Shown piece by piece: positions 9,191-17,834 of a stretch of DNA of 64,000 nt. Source of the stretch: Tsuneonella suprasediminis (GTDB lineage: Bacteria; Pseudomonadota; Alphaproteobacteria; Sphingomonadales; Sphingomonadaceae); the NCBI RefSeq assembly GCF_003605755.1, contig NZ_RAHJ01000020.1, positions 20,285-84,284 on the forward strand, in the 5' to 3' direction. A model generated the notes under the pieces. That model worked only from the letters and a program-made list of their open reading frames with translations, was not told the DNA's origin and did not search any database. The position numbers and the translations under genes are program-made. Position 1 is the first letter of the stretch. Each line of letters opens with the position of its first letter.

Positions 9191-9262
9191 CGGTGCCGAA
9201 ACGGCGGCGGCAGCGGCGATTGTCAGCGAACAGAGAGCGAGGCGCGCGATGACGCGAAGCCC

Positions 9263-9865
9263 TTAGTCGGGCTTCTTCGCCACCCCGACCATCGCCGGGC
9301 GCAGCAGACGGTCGCGGATCATCCATCCGCTCTGCATTTCCTGCACCACGGTGCCCGGCTCTGCTTCGTCGGTCGGAATTTCCATCATCGCCTGATGCTG
9401 GTTCGGGTCGAGCGGCAGCCCTTTGGCCGCGATGCGGCTGATACCGTGCTGCGCGAACACCTTTTCCACTTCGCGCTGAGTCGCTTCGATCCCGGCGACG
9501 AGGCCTTTCAGCCGATCTTCCTCCCGCAGTTCAGCGGGAATCGCTTCGATTGCGCGGGTCAGATTATCCGCCACGCTGAGAATATCGCGGGCAAAGCCGG
9601 TCGCGGCATAGGCGCGCGCGTCGGCAATATCCTTTTCCATCCGGCGGCGGACGTTCTGGGTTTCCGCCTTGGCATAGAGCACTTCCTGCTTCGCGGCTTC
9701 CAGATCGTCTTTCAAACGGCCCAGCGCTTCGTCCAATGGCGAAGTGCTGTCGTCTTCCGCACCATCGGCGTCGCCTTTATCGAGGAATTCTTCCGGCACG
9801 CCATCCAGTTCCTTTTCCATCGCCGCATCCTGCGGGTTGGTTTTATCGTTTTCCATGTCGTTCAA
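9263..9865 (-). CDS. grpE: Nucleotide exchange factor GrpE
   Basis: Releases ADP from DnaK and resets its substrate cycle. The 200-aa product has an acidic N-terminal tail, a long coiled coil (LKDDLEAAKQEVLYAKAETQNVRRRMEK), and the C-terminal beta-wing block starting GLPLDPNQHQAMMEIP and ending SGWMIRDRLLRPAMVGVAKK. It starts 10 bp after the hrcA stop, forming hrcA-grpE, a common order. The codons just after its stop are in the same frame as the downstream secreted protein. Confidence 0.97.
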   Translation of the reverse strand: MNDMENDKTNPQDAAMEKELDGVPEEFLDKGDADGAEDDSTSPLDEALGRLKDDLEAAKQEVLYAKAETQNVRRRMEKDIADARAYAATGFARDILSVADNLTRAIEAIPAELREEDRLKGLVAGIEATQREVEKVFAQHGISRIAAKGLPLDPNQHQAMMEIPTDEAEPGTVVQEMQSGWMIRDRLLRPAMVGVAKKPD

Positions 9866-9875
9866 AATCGTCCAG

Positions 9876-10919
9876 CTAACCGATAAGTTTGCCCAAAGAC
9901 TGGGCGGTGAAATCCACGATGGGGACGACGCGCGCGTAATTCAACCGCGTCGGGCCGATCACCCCCAATACACCGACCACCTTACCCTCGCGATCGCGAT
10001 AGGGCGAGGCGATGATCGACGATCCGCTGAGCGCGAACAGCCGGTTTTCGCTGCCAATGAAGATTCGCGTCGAATCCGCATCGCGCGCTGAATCGAGCAG
10101 TTCGGCAACCGACTGCTTGCTTTCCAGATCGTCGAGCAAAGAGCGCACCCGATCGATATCGCTCAGCGCGGTTTCATCCAGCAGATTGGCTTGCCCGCGC
10201 ACGATCAGCACGGGGCGGCGCGCGGCGTCTTCGCTCCACACCGCCAGCCCGCGTTCGACCAGATCGCGGCTCGCTTCGTCGAGCTGGCTGCGGCCATTGG
10301 CCAGTTCGGCACGCATCGCCGCCGCCGCCTGCGCCAGAGTGCGCCCGTTGAGCCGCGCGGTGATGTAATTGCTCGCCTGTTCCAGCGCGCTGGCCATAAC
10401 TGGTGACGACAACGTGATAACCCGATTCTCGATCCCGCCATCTTCGCCCACCAGCACCGCCAGCGCTCTGTCGGGCGACAGCGGGACAAGGCTCAACTGC
10501 GCCAGCCGGGGTTCGCGGCGCGGCACCATCACCATGCCCGCCGCGCCGGAGATATCCGACAGGATCGCGCTGGTCGCTTCCAGTGCCGCCTCTATCGGGC
10601 CGGGGGCGGACAGGCGGCGTTCGATCGCCTGCCGTTCGGCATCGCTCGGCTCGGCCACCTGCATCATCCCGTCCACAAACAGGCGCAGCCCGCCTTCGGT
10701 CGGCATCCGCCCCGCGCTGGTGTGCGGCGCAGCCAGCAGGCCCAACCCCTCCAGTTCGGCCAGTACCGACCGGATCGACGCAGGCGACAGATTCAGCGCG
10801 CCGTCGCTGGCCAGCGTTTTGGAGCCAACGGGCTGGCCGCTGGTGAGATACCCTTCCACCACGAGACGGAAAATCTCGCGGGCACGGGTGGATAGTTCGG
10901 TGACGGGCGGTGTCTGCAT
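9876..10919 (-). CDS. hrcA: Heat-inducible transcription repressor HrcA
   Basis: DNA-binding repressor that recognises CIRCE operators, usually at groESL, and relies on GroEL for activity. It is 347 aa, the normal size. The N-terminal winged helix reads [11 protein letters not shown] and [19 protein letters not shown], followed by [18 protein letters not shown], a strong family signature. The C-terminal half holds the GAF-like domain, with [20 protein letters not shown] near the end. First gene of hrcA-grpE. No CIRCE site is visible upstream of it or of dnaK. Confidence 0.96.
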   Translation of the reverse strand: MQTPPVTELSTRAREIFRLVVEGYLTSGQPVGSKTLASDGALNLSPASIRSVLAELEGLGLLAAPHTSAGRMPTEGGLRLFVDGMMQVAEPSDAERQAIERRLSAPGPIEAALEATSAILSDISGAAGMVMVPRREPRLAQLSLVPLSPDRALAVLVGEDGGIENRVITLSSPVMASALEQASNYITARLNGRTLAQAAAAMRAELANGRSQLDEASRDLVERGLAVWSEDAARRPVLIVRGQANLLDETALSDIDRVRSLLDDLESKQSVAELLDSARDADSTRIFIGSENRLFALSGSSIIASPYRDREGKVVGVLGVIGPTRLNYARVVPIVDFTAQSLGKLIG

Positions 10920-10927
10920 CGTGTCTT

Positions 10928-10955
10928 ATCTATACGCTACCCTTGCAGCCTCAAG
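10928..10955 (-). promoter_or_regulatory. Putative sigma-32 promoter of hrcA-grpE
   Basis: On the minus strand CTTGAG, a 15-nt spacer and TATAGAT resemble the dnaK promoter and have the same spacing. Transcription starting about 7 nt later would begin almost at the hrcA ATG (10919), giving a leaderless message. That is possible in alphaproteobacteria but lowers confidence. An inverted repeat CCCTTG-N6-CAAGGG overlaps it. Confidence 0.4.
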
Positions 10956-11001
10956 GGGCAAGCGCCTAACGCGCTGCCACGACTCAACAAAAGGATATTT
11001 C

Positions 11002-11715
11002 ATGCGACCTTCCGGCCGTGCGCCCGACGAAATGCGCGCCATTACCATCGACACCGGCTTCACCAAACATGCGGAAGGGTCCGTGCTCGTATCGTTCGGC
11101 GATACGCGGGTGCTGTGCACCGCCAGCGTGGAAGACCGCCTGCCGCCCTGGCTGCGCGGCAAAGGCGAAGGCTGGGTCACCGGCGAATATTCGATGCTGC
11201 CCCGCGCCACCCACACCCGCGGCCAGCGCGAAGCGGCCAAGGGCAAGCAGAGCGGACGGACACAGGAAATCCAGCGCCTGATCGGCCGCTCGCTGCGCGC
11301 GGTGGTCGATCTGAAGAAACTGGGTGAACACCAGATCACGCTCGATTGCGATGTGTTGCAGGCCGATGGCGGCACCCGCACCGCATCGATCAGCGGCGCG
11401 TGGGTCGCGCTGCGTCTGGCGGTCAACGGTCTGCTCGCCAGCGGCGCGCTGAAAGAAGATCCGATCACCGGCAAGATCGCCGCGATCAGTTGCGGCATCT
11501 GCGACGGCACCCCTGTGCTCGACCTCGATTATGCCGAAGATTCGAGCGCCGATGCCGATGCCAATTTCGTGTTGATCGAAGGTGGCCAGATTGCAGAAGT
11601 GCAGGCCACCGCCGAAGGCGCGACGTATGACGAGGAAGGGCTGCTGCGCCTCCTCCGCCTGGCTCAGATCGGCTGCGCGCAGATCTTCAAGGCACAGGAT
11701 GCCGCTGTAAAATGA
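11002..11715 (+). CDS. rph: Ribonuclease PH
   Basis: Phosphorolytic 3'-5' exoribonuclease that trims tRNA 3' ends. It is 237 aa. The sequence opens [12 protein letters not shown]. Family blocks include [34 protein letters not shown], the phosphate-binding [17 protein letters not shown], and [25 protein letters not shown] lies seven bases before the ATG. The stop overlaps the rdgB start by 4 nt (ATGA), so both come from one transcript, divergent from hrcA. Confidence 0.97.
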   Translation: MRPSGRAPDEMRAITIDTGFTKHAEGSVLVSFGDTRVLCTASVEDRLPPWLRGKGEGWVTGEYSMLPRATHTRGQREAAKGKQSGRTQEIQRLIGRSLRAVVDLKKLGEHQITLDCDVLQADGGTRTASISGAWVALRLAVNGLLASGALKEDPITGKIAAISCGICDGTPVLDLDYAEDSSADADANFVLIEGGQIAEVQATAEGATYDEEGLLRLLRLAQIGCAQIFKAQDAAVK

Positions 11716-12341
11716 CCCGCCGTATCGGTTCCGGCAAGCTGGTGATCGCCACCCATAACGCAGGCAAGCTGAAAGAGATTTCCGCGCTGCTCGATCCCTA
11801 TGGGGTCGAATGCGTCAGCGCGGGATCGCTCGGCCTGCCGGAACCGGCGGAAACCGGCACCACTTTCGTTGAAAACGCGCTGATCAAGGCACGCGCCGCG
11901 GCGGAGGCATCGGGGCTGGTGGCGCTGGCGGACGACAGCGGGCTGTCCGTCACCGCGCTGGATGGCCGCCCCGGTGTCTATACCGCCGACTGGGCGGAAC
12001 GACAGTGGTTCGAAGGCGAGCCGGGCCGCGACTGGTACATGGCGATGGGCAAAGTCGAAGGGCTGTTGCAGGCCAAAGGGCCGGATACTCCGCGCGATGC
12101 GTGGTTTTCCTGCACCCTCGCGCTCGCCTGGCCCGATGGCGAATATGCGGTGTACGAAGGGCGGATCGACGGTTCGCTGACATGGCCGCCGCGCGGCACG
12201 CTGGGTTTCGGATACGATCCGGTGTTCGTGCCCAATGGCCGCGATCAGACCTTTGCCGAAATCGATCCGGCGGAAAAACACCGCATCAGCCACCGCGCCG
12301 ATGCCTTCGCCAAACTGGTGGCCGATCAGTTCGGCGGTTGA
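11712..12341 (+). CDS. rdgB: Non-canonical purine NTP pyrophosphatase (RdgB/HAM1)
   Basis: Hydrolyses dITP, ITP and XTP to monophosphates, keeping damaged purines out of DNA and RNA. The 209-aa protein shows [18 protein letters not shown] at the N-terminus, [38 protein letters not shown] and near the C-terminus [11 protein letters not shown] followed by [11 protein letters not shown]. It is translationally coupled to rph. In many alphaproteobacteria hemW follows directly; here repeats and a CAP-domain gene intervene. Confidence 0.96.
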   Translation: MTRRIGSGKLVIATHNAGKLKEISALLDPYGVECVSAGSLGLPEPAETGTTFVENALIKARAAAEASGLVALADDSGLSVTALDGRPGVYTADWAERQWFEGEPGRDWYMAMGKVEGLLQAKGPDTPRDAWFSCTLALAWPDGEYAVYEGRIDGSLTWPPRGTLGFGYDPVFVPNGRDQTFAEIDPAEKHRISHRADAFAKLVADQFGG

Positions 12342-12407
12342 TCCCTTCGGTATAGGGAGTTGGTGAGTTGGCAGGAAACACTCCTGCCCTCATCACACTC
12401 CCTCACT

Positions 12408-12529
12408 CGTCATTGCGAACGTAGTGAAGCAATCCACCAGGCGAGGGCTCCACCCATTATACCGGCCGTGATGGAGGGGGGTGCGGGCCGTGGATTGCCA
12501 CGTCGCCTGCGGCTCCTCGCAATGACGAG
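12408..12529. repeat. Type I interspersed repeat
   Basis: Begins CGTCATTGCGAACGTAGTGA and ends in the inverted complement CTCCTCGCAATGACGA, with GCAATCCACC and GTGGATTGCC as inner inverted arms. Arm order is the reverse of the copies at 1.9 and 2.3 kb, so the element is inverted relative to them. It fills the gap after rdgB. Confidence 0.8.
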
Positions 12530-12602
12530 GAGTGGGGATACACGCGATAGTATTGGCCAACCATCGGCATTGTGCCCCCTATCCCCCCGAACCAAGCCCT
12601 CT

Positions 12603-12718
12603 TCGTGCCTTCGCGTCTTCGTGTGAACCAGCCTCCCCCCCGACGCCCCCCCATCATAACGGTTGTAGCCTTGCTCCAGAGATTGCCACGTCGCCTAACG
12701 GCTCCTCGCAATGACGAG
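12603..12718. repeat. Type III motif plus type I half-element
   Basis: A CCTTCG-rich motif (TCGTGCCTTCGCGTCTTCG, then TGTGAACC) is followed about 50 bp later by a single type I arm (GATTGCCACGTCGCC ... CTCCTCGCAATGACGA). This is the same arrangement as in the 15.4-16.2 kb array. Confidence 0.75.
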
Positions 12719-12737
12719 CGGTGCGGAAGCGCGAGAG

Positions 12738-13280
12738 TTACTCCACCCGTTCGCCCCAGGTATTGCCTGCCGGCCAGTATCGGCACACCAGAAAGTCGTT
12801 CTGCCCTCCCCGCGCGACAGCGCAGCCGACCTCGTGCGTGCCGGGCCACACGACTTGCGTATAATGCGCGACATCGGCCCAGTTGCCGGTGCGCGATACG
12901 TTGGGGAATTTGCCGGGCCGGAACTGAGCGCGCTCGGCATTGAAAGCGCCGATCATCGTTTCGGGGCTGTAGTATCCGGCATAGCCCATCCACAGGTTCT
13001 CGCCCGCCCCACCCCGCTGCTGCGGCGATGCGTGGTACATCCGGCCATCGCGCGCCAGTTGCCGCGCCCACACCTGCGCCTCGCCCGCCAGTTTCTGCGA
13101 CCAGTTGAGCGGTGCACGGCCGATCCGTTCGCGTTCCGCATTGTGCGATGCCAGCAGGCGCGCGGCAAAGGCGTTGACCGCGCCCTGCGAATGCGCGACC
13201 TGCGGCAACACCGCGATTGCAGCAGTGGCGGCAAACGCTGCCGTGCCCGCTATGACTGTGGCGACCCGTCCGTTCCTCAT
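12738..13280 (-). CDS. CAP-domain (SCP/PR-1-like) secreted protein
   Basis: 180 aa with an N-terminal signal peptide (MRNGRVATVIAGTAAFAA...) and one CAP domain. The cavity motifs are visible: LLASHNAERERIGRAPLNW, GENLWMGY, VAHYTQVVWPGTHEVGCA and LVCRYWPAGN, which give the conserved His and Glu residues. Bacterial CAP proteins are exported and their molecular role is mostly unknown. The start at 13280 is the only one that gives a proper signal peptide; a longer upstream ORF is a shadow of hemW. The gene is divergent from hemW and separates it from rdgB. Confidence 0.85.
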   Translation of the reverse strand: MRNGRVATVIAGTAAFAATAAIAVLPQVAHSQGAVNAFAARLLASHNAERERIGRAPLNWSQKLAGEAQVWARQLARDGRMYHASPQQRGGAGENLWMGYAGYYSPETMIGAFNAERAQFRPGKFPNVSRTGNWADVAHYTQVVWPGTHEVGCAVARGGQNDFLVCRYWPAGNTWGERVE

Positions 13281-13340
13281 AGTATGGTATAATGCATTCA
13301 ACCGCTTAACCGATTCTGAAGGGTAGCTGCGAAAGCTCAC

Positions 13341-14492
13341 ATGGCCCAAGCGCTCTATATCCACTGGCCATTTTGCCTGAAGAAATGCCCGTATTGCGAC
13401 TTCAACAGCCATGTGCGCGACGGAGTCGACATCGCGTTGTGGCAAGATGCCCTGCTGGCCGACATGCGGCACGAGGCGGCGCTGGCCGGGGGGGAGCCGC
13501 TGGCGTCGATCTTCTTCGGTGGTGGCACGCCCAGCCTGATGCCGCCTGCACTCGTTGCCACTTTGCTGGCCGAAGCGGAGCGGTTGTGGGGTTTTGCCGA
13601 GGGGATCGAAATTACGCTGGAAGCGAACCCCTCTTCGGTGGAGGCGGATCGCTTTGCCGGGCTGACCGCTGCCGGGGTCAACCGCGTCTCACTCGGCCTG
13701 CAATCGCTCGACGATGCCGCGCTGCGATTTCTCGGGCGGCTACACAATGCCAGCGAAGGGCTGGCCGCGCTGGCCACCGCGCAAGCGTGCTTCTCGCGGA
13801 TCAACGCCGATTTCATCTACGCCCGCCCCGGCCAGACCGCCGATGGCTGGCGCCACGAACTGGAAGCGGCGCTGGCGCTGGGCACCGACCACCTCTCGCT
13901 GTACCAGCTCACCATCGAACCCGGCACCCGCTTCGCCACCGATGTGCGGCGCGGCGAATTTGTGCCGCTGGATGACGATCCGGCCGCCGATCTGTTCGCT
14001 TTGACCCGTGAACTGACAAAGCAGGCGGGCTTACCTGCATACGAGGTATCCAATCACGCGCGCTGTCAGTCGGAAAGTCGGCATAACCTGACGTATTGGC
14101 GGTATCACGACTACTCAGGGATCGGACCCGGCGCACATGGCAGGCGCAATGGCGTGGCCACCGTGCGCCATAAGAAGCCGGAAAACTGGCTGGCCGAAAT
14201 CGCCAGATCGGGCCACGGCATCGGCGAACAGCGCATTCTGGGCCAGCGCGAACAGGCCAGCGAAGCGCTGCTGATGGGCCTGCGCCTGACAGAAGGTATT
14301 GATCTGGCGGATATCTCTGCGCGCTTTGCCCTGCCGCCTGCCGATCTGATCGATCATGATCGGGTGGACTTTTATCGCGGGCTCGATCTGGTCTGGCAGC
14401 GCGATACCCGGATCGGCGTAACCGAAGCGGGGATGCCGCTGCTCGATGCCTTGCTGGGCGAACTGGTACACGAAGAACTGGTTACGACGTGA
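13341..14492 (+). CDS. hemW: Radical SAM heme chaperone HemW
   Basis: Heme-binding radical SAM protein, formerly called oxygen-independent coproporphyrinogen oxidase-like, which delivers heme to respiratory enzymes. It is 383 aa. The 4Fe-4S/SAM motif is C12xxxC16xxC19 (FCLKKCPYCDF). FFGGGTPSLM, ITLEANPSS and VNRVSLGLQSLDD are the SAM-barrel motifs, and HNLTYWRYHDYSGIGPGAHG is the HemW-specific block. True HemN enzymes are longer and have an extra N-terminal region, absent here. The stop overlaps the xerC GTG start by 3 nt. Confidence 0.95.
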   Translation: MAQALYIHWPFCLKKCPYCDFNSHVRDGVDIALWQDALLADMRHEAALAGGEPLASIFFGGGTPSLMPPALVATLLAEAERLWGFAEGIEITLEANPSSVEADRFAGLTAAGVNRVSLGLQSLDDAALRFLGRLHNASEGLAALATAQACFSRINADFIYARPGQTADGWRHELEAALALGTDHLSLYQLTIEPGTRFATDVRRGEFVPLDDDPAADLFALTRELTKQAGLPAYEVSNHARCQSESRHNLTYWRYHDYSGIGPGAHGRRNGVATVRHKKPENWLAEIARSGHGIGEQRILGQREQASEALLMGLRLTEGIDLADISARFALPPADLIDHDRVDFYRGLDLVWQRDTRIGVTEAGMPLLDALLGELVHEELVTT

Positions 14493-15382
14493 GCAAGGCG
14501 GACCTTCTCGAAGCGTGGCAAAACCATCTGGCGGACGGGCGGCGGCGCTCTCCGCATACCGTGCGGGCCTATCTGGCGGCGGCCAATCGCCTGCTCGAAG
14601 CGACTGGAATCGTTGATTTCGCCAGCGTTGCCGCACTGGAGGGGCCGGACTTGCGTCGCCAGCTCGCTGCGCGGCGGGCGGACGGATTATCCAACGCATC
14701 CACCGCCCGCGAACTGTCGGCGCTGAAAGGGTTTGTCGCCTTCGCCCGCACCCAGATCGGGCGCGACGGCGCCCCGCCCCGGCTGCGCGGCCCGCGCCTC
14801 AAGAAAGGCCTGCCGCGCCCGATAACCCCTGACGATATAAGCAATATTGCCGACCTGATCGAGGGCGATGCCAGCGAAGCATGGATCGGATCGCGCGACC
14901 GCGCGGTGCTCTACCTGATGTACGGCGCAGGCCTGCGTATTGCCGAGGCACTGTCGCTGAAAGGCAGCGACCTGCCCCCCGGCGAAACGCTGCAAGTCAC
15001 GGGCAAAGGGGGAAAACAGCGGATCGTGCCGCTGCTGCCCATCGTGCGCGCGGCGATCACCGACTATGCCGCCAAATGCCCCTACCCGCTTGATAGCGAC
15101 GGACCATTGTTCCGCGGGGCCAAGGGCGGCGCGCTGGGGCAAGGCATGGTGCAGAAGGCAATGGCCCGCGCCCGCGTCGTGCTGGGCCTGCCGTCAACCG
15201 CGACACCGCACGCGCTAAGGCACAGTTTCGCAACGCATTTGCTGGGCGCCGGGGCCGATCTCAGAAGCTTGCAGGAACTGCTCGGCCACGCCAGTCTGGG
15301 TTCGACGCAGATCTATACCAAAGTCGATGCGGCGACCCTGCTCGACACCTACCGCAACGCCCACCCGCGCGAGAAGGGCTAG
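14489..15382 (+). CDS. xerC: Tyrosine recombinase XerC
   Basis: Site-specific recombinase that, with XerD, resolves chromosome dimers at dif. It is 297 aa and starts with GTG overlapping the hemW stop. The N-terminal SAM-like core-binding domain includes SPHTVRAYLAA and STARELSALKGFV. The catalytic residues are present: Arg in GAGLRIAEAL, Lys in VTGKGGKQR, HALRHSFATHLL, LLGHASLGSTQ, and Tyr in IYTKVD. The ordinary size and housekeeping context argue for Xer rather than a phage integrase. Repeats start about 20 bp downstream. Confidence 0.94.
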   Translation: MSKADLLEAWQNHLADGRRRSPHTVRAYLAAANRLLEATGIVDFASVAALEGPDLRRQLAARRADGLSNASTARELSALKGFVAFARTQIGRDGAPPRLRGPRLKKGLPRPITPDDISNIADLIEGDASEAWIGSRDRAVLYLMYGAGLRIAEALSLKGSDLPPGETLQVTGKGGKQRIVPLLPIVRAAITDYAAKCPYPLDSDGPLFRGAKGGALGQGMVQKAMARARVVLGLPSTATPHALRHSFATHLLGAGADLRSLQELLGHASLGSTQIYTKVDAATLLDTYRNAHPREKG

Positions 15383-15450
15383 GCTCAGGCCTCAACGACG
15401 CGTTCGTCATTGCGAACGCAGTGAAGCAATCCACCATCCCACGCTTCCGA

Positions 15451-15610
15451 CCATCGCAACGGTTGTGGCAGAGGCAGACCTCCGTCCATGGATTGCCACG
15501 TCGCCTAACGGCTCCTCGCAATGACGAGTTATGAGGGATACGCACAGCGGCGGCGAACACCGCCCCCAAATCAAACCCACTTTGTGCCTTCGCGCCTTCG
15601 TGTGAACCAA
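15451..15610. repeat. Mosaic repeat array, unit A
   Basis: First of four direct units. Each runs CCATCGCAACGGTTG, then a type I arm (GGATTGCCACGTCGCC ... CTCCTCGCAATGACGA), a variable middle (here with GCGGCGAACACCGCCCCC), and a CCTTCG-rich type III end closing GTGAACCAA. An inverted type I arm at 15404-15434 (TCGTCATTGCGAACGCAGTG) pairs with this unit's arm. Together the four units fill the 794-bp xerC-DedA gap. No ORF here is convincing. Confidence 0.8.
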
Positions 15611-15615
15611 ACACT

Positions 15616-15770
15616 CCATCGCAACGGTTGCAGCAGAGGCAGACCTCCGCCCATAGATTGCCACGTCGCCTGACGGTTCCTCGCAATGACGAATTATGAG
15701 GGTTACACATGGCGACGAGGAACACCGCCCCCAAAAAGCCATCGCGTCTTCGTTTCTTCGTGTGAACCAA
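15616..15770. repeat. Mosaic repeat array, unit B
   Basis: Second unit, 165 bp after unit A. The type I arm reads ATAGATTGCCACGTCGCCTG and the middle keeps GAGGAACACCGCCCCC. The unit ends in CTTCGTTTCTTCG followed by TGTGAACCAA. It differs from unit A at scattered bases, so the units have diverged. Confidence 0.8.
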
Positions 15771-15793
15771 ACACGCCTTCACCCAAAAACCGC

Positions 15794-15999
15794 CCATCGC
15801 AACGGTTGTGGCAGCGGAAGGCCTTGCTCCATGGATTGCCACGTCGCCTAACGGCTCCTCGCAATGACGAAGAGAGATACAGCAAGGCCCCGCTTCTTCA
15901 CTATTCCCATCAGCGCGCTTGTGTTGAGCAAGCATCCACGGCGTTACACCGACACCCACACCAAACCCCTCCGTGCCTTAGTGCCTTCGTGTGAACCAA
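15794..15999. repeat. Mosaic repeat array, unit C (expanded middle)
   Basis: Third unit. It has the same start and type I arm, but the stretch between the arm and the GTGAACCAA end is about 50 bp longer and unrelated to that in A, B and D. The end motif is CCTTAGTGCCTTCG plus TGTGAACCAA. Confidence 0.75.
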
Positions 16000-16004
16000 A
16001 CACA

Positions 16005-16164
16005 CCATCGCAACGGTCGCGGCAGAGGCAGGCCTCCGCTCATGGATTGCCACGTCGCCGAACGGCTCCTCGCAATGACGAGTTATGAGGGACAAGCACA
16101 GCGGCGGCGAACACCGCCCCGCAAATCAAACCCACTTTGTGCCTTCGCGTCTTCGCGTGAACCA
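16005..16164. repeat. Mosaic repeat array, unit D
   Basis: Fourth unit, 160 bp. Its middle is nearly the same as unit A's (GCGGCGGCGAACACCGCCCC, then AAATCAAACCCACTTTGTG), closer than to B or C. The end is CCTTCGCGTCTTCGCG plus TGAACC. It stops about 12 bp from the DedA stop codon. Confidence 0.8.
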
Positions 16165-16176
16165 GGCTGCCGCCCA

Positions 16177-16782
16177 CTACCGCAAGTGGCGCGGTTTCCA
16201 TGTGATAACGCGATATCCATACCAGATCAGCGACACCACGACCAAACCGGCGATCACCCATTGCGCCACGCTTTCATATTGCCCGATTACGCCCGCCAGC
16301 CATGTCCCGCCCCAGATCAGCAGCGTGTTCCAGATCGCCGCGCCAACGAAGGTAAAGGTCAGAAAACGCCACACATTCATCCGCGCCAGCCCGGCGGGGA
16401 GCGAAATCATCGTGCGCAGGAACGGGCTGAACCGACAGGCGAACACCACCCATTGCCCATGCTTGCGAAAGAACGCGATGGCGCGATCGATATCCTCCCA
16501 CTCGACCGTCAGCCAGCGGCCCCAGCGGGCGATGAAGGGTTCGAGCCGGTTCCTGCCCCACTTCTCCCCCACCCAGAACCACGCATAGTTGCCCAGTGTC
16601 GAACCGACAGTGCCCCAGAACAGCAGCGGCCAGAAGTCCATCTGTCCGCGAGCGACCAGCACGCCGCCGATCCCCATGATGACTTCGGAGGGAACCGGCG
16701 GAATGACGTTTTCGAGCACCATCAGGAAGAAGATGCCCCAATATCCGCCCAGCCGGATCGCTTCGATGATCAGATCATGCAT
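16177..16782 (-). CDS. DedA-family membrane protein
   Basis: Inner-membrane protein of the DedA/SNARE-associated superfamily. Members include undecaprenyl-phosphate and phospholipid flippases; the substrate here is unknown. The 201-aa product has the signature LENVIPPVPSEVIMGIGG, then GSTLGNYAWFWVGEKWGR, and CRFSPFLRTMISLPAGLARM, whose Arg residues are typically essential, plus C-terminal membrane helices. It lies 77 bp after gshB on the same strand. Confidence 0.88.
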   Translation of the reverse strand: MHDLIIEAIRLGGYWGIFFLMVLENVIPPVPSEVIMGIGGVLVARGQMDFWPLLFWGTVGSTLGNYAWFWVGEKWGRNRLEPFIARWGRWLTVEWEDIDRAIAFFRKHGQWVVFACRFSPFLRTMISLPAGLARMNVWRFLTFTFVGAAIWNTLLIWGGTWLAGVIGQYESVAQWVIAGLVVVSLIWYGYRVITWKPRHLR

Positions 16783-16859
16783 GGTCGGGCAACGCGCGGC
16801 TCACGATGAAGTTCTCTGAAATTCTCCCGGCGGCGACCTGTCCGCCGTTTGAAAGCGGA

Positions 16860-17810
16860 TCAGGCCAGACGCGCTTCGATCGCGTCCCAGATCATGCCGG
16901 GGGTGTCTGTGCCGTTGTAACGGTCGATAGCGACGATCCCGGTCGGGCTGGTCACGTTGATTTCAGTCAGCCACTGCCCGCCAATCACATCGATACCCAC
17001 GAAGATCAGGCCCAGTTCTTTCAGGCGCGGGCCCATTTCGGCGCAGATTTCCTCCTCGCGCGGGGTCAGCGTGGTCGCTTCGGCGCTGCCGCCGACAGCC
17101 AGATTGGAACGGAACTCCCCTTCCCCCGGCTTGCGGTTGATCGCCCCGGCCACTTCGCCATCGACCAGCACGATCCGCTTATCGCCCTGCGCGACTTCGG
17201 GCAGGAACGGTTGCACCATGTGCGGTTCGGGCCAGGTCTGGTTGAACACTTCGAACAGCGCCGACAGGTTATCTCCGTCGGCCGGAACGCGGAAGATCGC
17301 CTTGCCGCCATTGCCGTGGATCGGTTTGACCACCACCGCGCCATGTTCGCGCTGGAACCGGCGCACTTCGTCCACCGAGCGGGTGACCAGCGTCGGCGGC
17401 ATAAAGTGCCGGTAATCGAGCACCATCACCTTTTCCGGCGCATTGCGGACGGAAACGGGATTGTTCACCACCAGCGTTTCCCCCTCGATCCGTTCGAGCA
17501 TATGGGTGGCGGTGATATAGCCCATGTGGAACGGCGGATCCTGCCGCATCAGCACGACATCGATATCGCGACCGAGGTCGATCCGCTGCGTTTCGCCCTT
17601 GGTGAAGTGGTCGCCTTCCACCCGCTGCACTGTCACCGGGTTGGCATGGGCGATCAGGCGGTCGTCGGCATCGAGGGTCAGCGATCCCACGTCGTAGTGA
17701 TACAGGCTCGCCCCGCGCTGTTGTGCGCTGAGCATCAGAGCGAAGCTCGAATCGCCGGCGATGTTGATCGTGTCGAGCGGGTCCATCTGAACCGCAACGC
17801 GCAGGGGCAT
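16860..17810 (-). CDS. gshB: Glutathione synthetase
   Basis: Joins gamma-glutamylcysteine and glycine with ATP, the second step of glutathione synthesis. About 316 aa with an ATP-grasp fold. Blocks seen: VAVQMDPLDTINIAGDSSFAL at the N-terminus, VVLMRQDPPFHMGYI, VVVKPIHGNGGKAIF, GDKRIVLVDGEV, and FVGIDVIGGQWLTEINVTSP for metal and ATP. The ATG at 17810 is preferred because AAGGA sits seven bases upstream; the ATG at 17816 is only one base from it. It follows yraN in the usual rsmI-yraN-gshB order. Confidence 0.96.
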   Translation of the reverse strand: MPLRVAVQMDPLDTINIAGDSSFALMLSAQQRGASLYHYDVGSLTLDADDRLIAHANPVTVQRVEGDHFTKGETQRIDLGRDIDVVLMRQDPPFHMGYITATHMLERIEGETLVVNNPVSVRNAPEKVMVLDYRHFMPPTLVTRSVDEVRRFQREHGAVVVKPIHGNGGKAIFRVPADGDNLSALFEVFNQTWPEPHMVQPFLPEVAQGDKRIVLVDGEVAGAINRKPGEGEFRSNLAVGGSAEATTLTPREEEICAEMGPRLKELGLIFVGIDVIGGQWLTEINVTSPTGIVAIDRYNGTDTPGMIWDAIEARLA

Positions 17811-17834
17811 TGGCATTTCCTTCGTTTCGGGCCT

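Noticed and set aside
14489..15382. Phage or island integrase next to repeats
   Set aside because: Length, motifs and coupling to hemW fit housekeeping XerC. No tRNA attachment site or cargo genes are visible.
15451..16164. Possible CRISPR array
   Set aside because: Unit length varies from 155 to 206 bp, the intervening parts are themselves repeated, and no cas gene is present.
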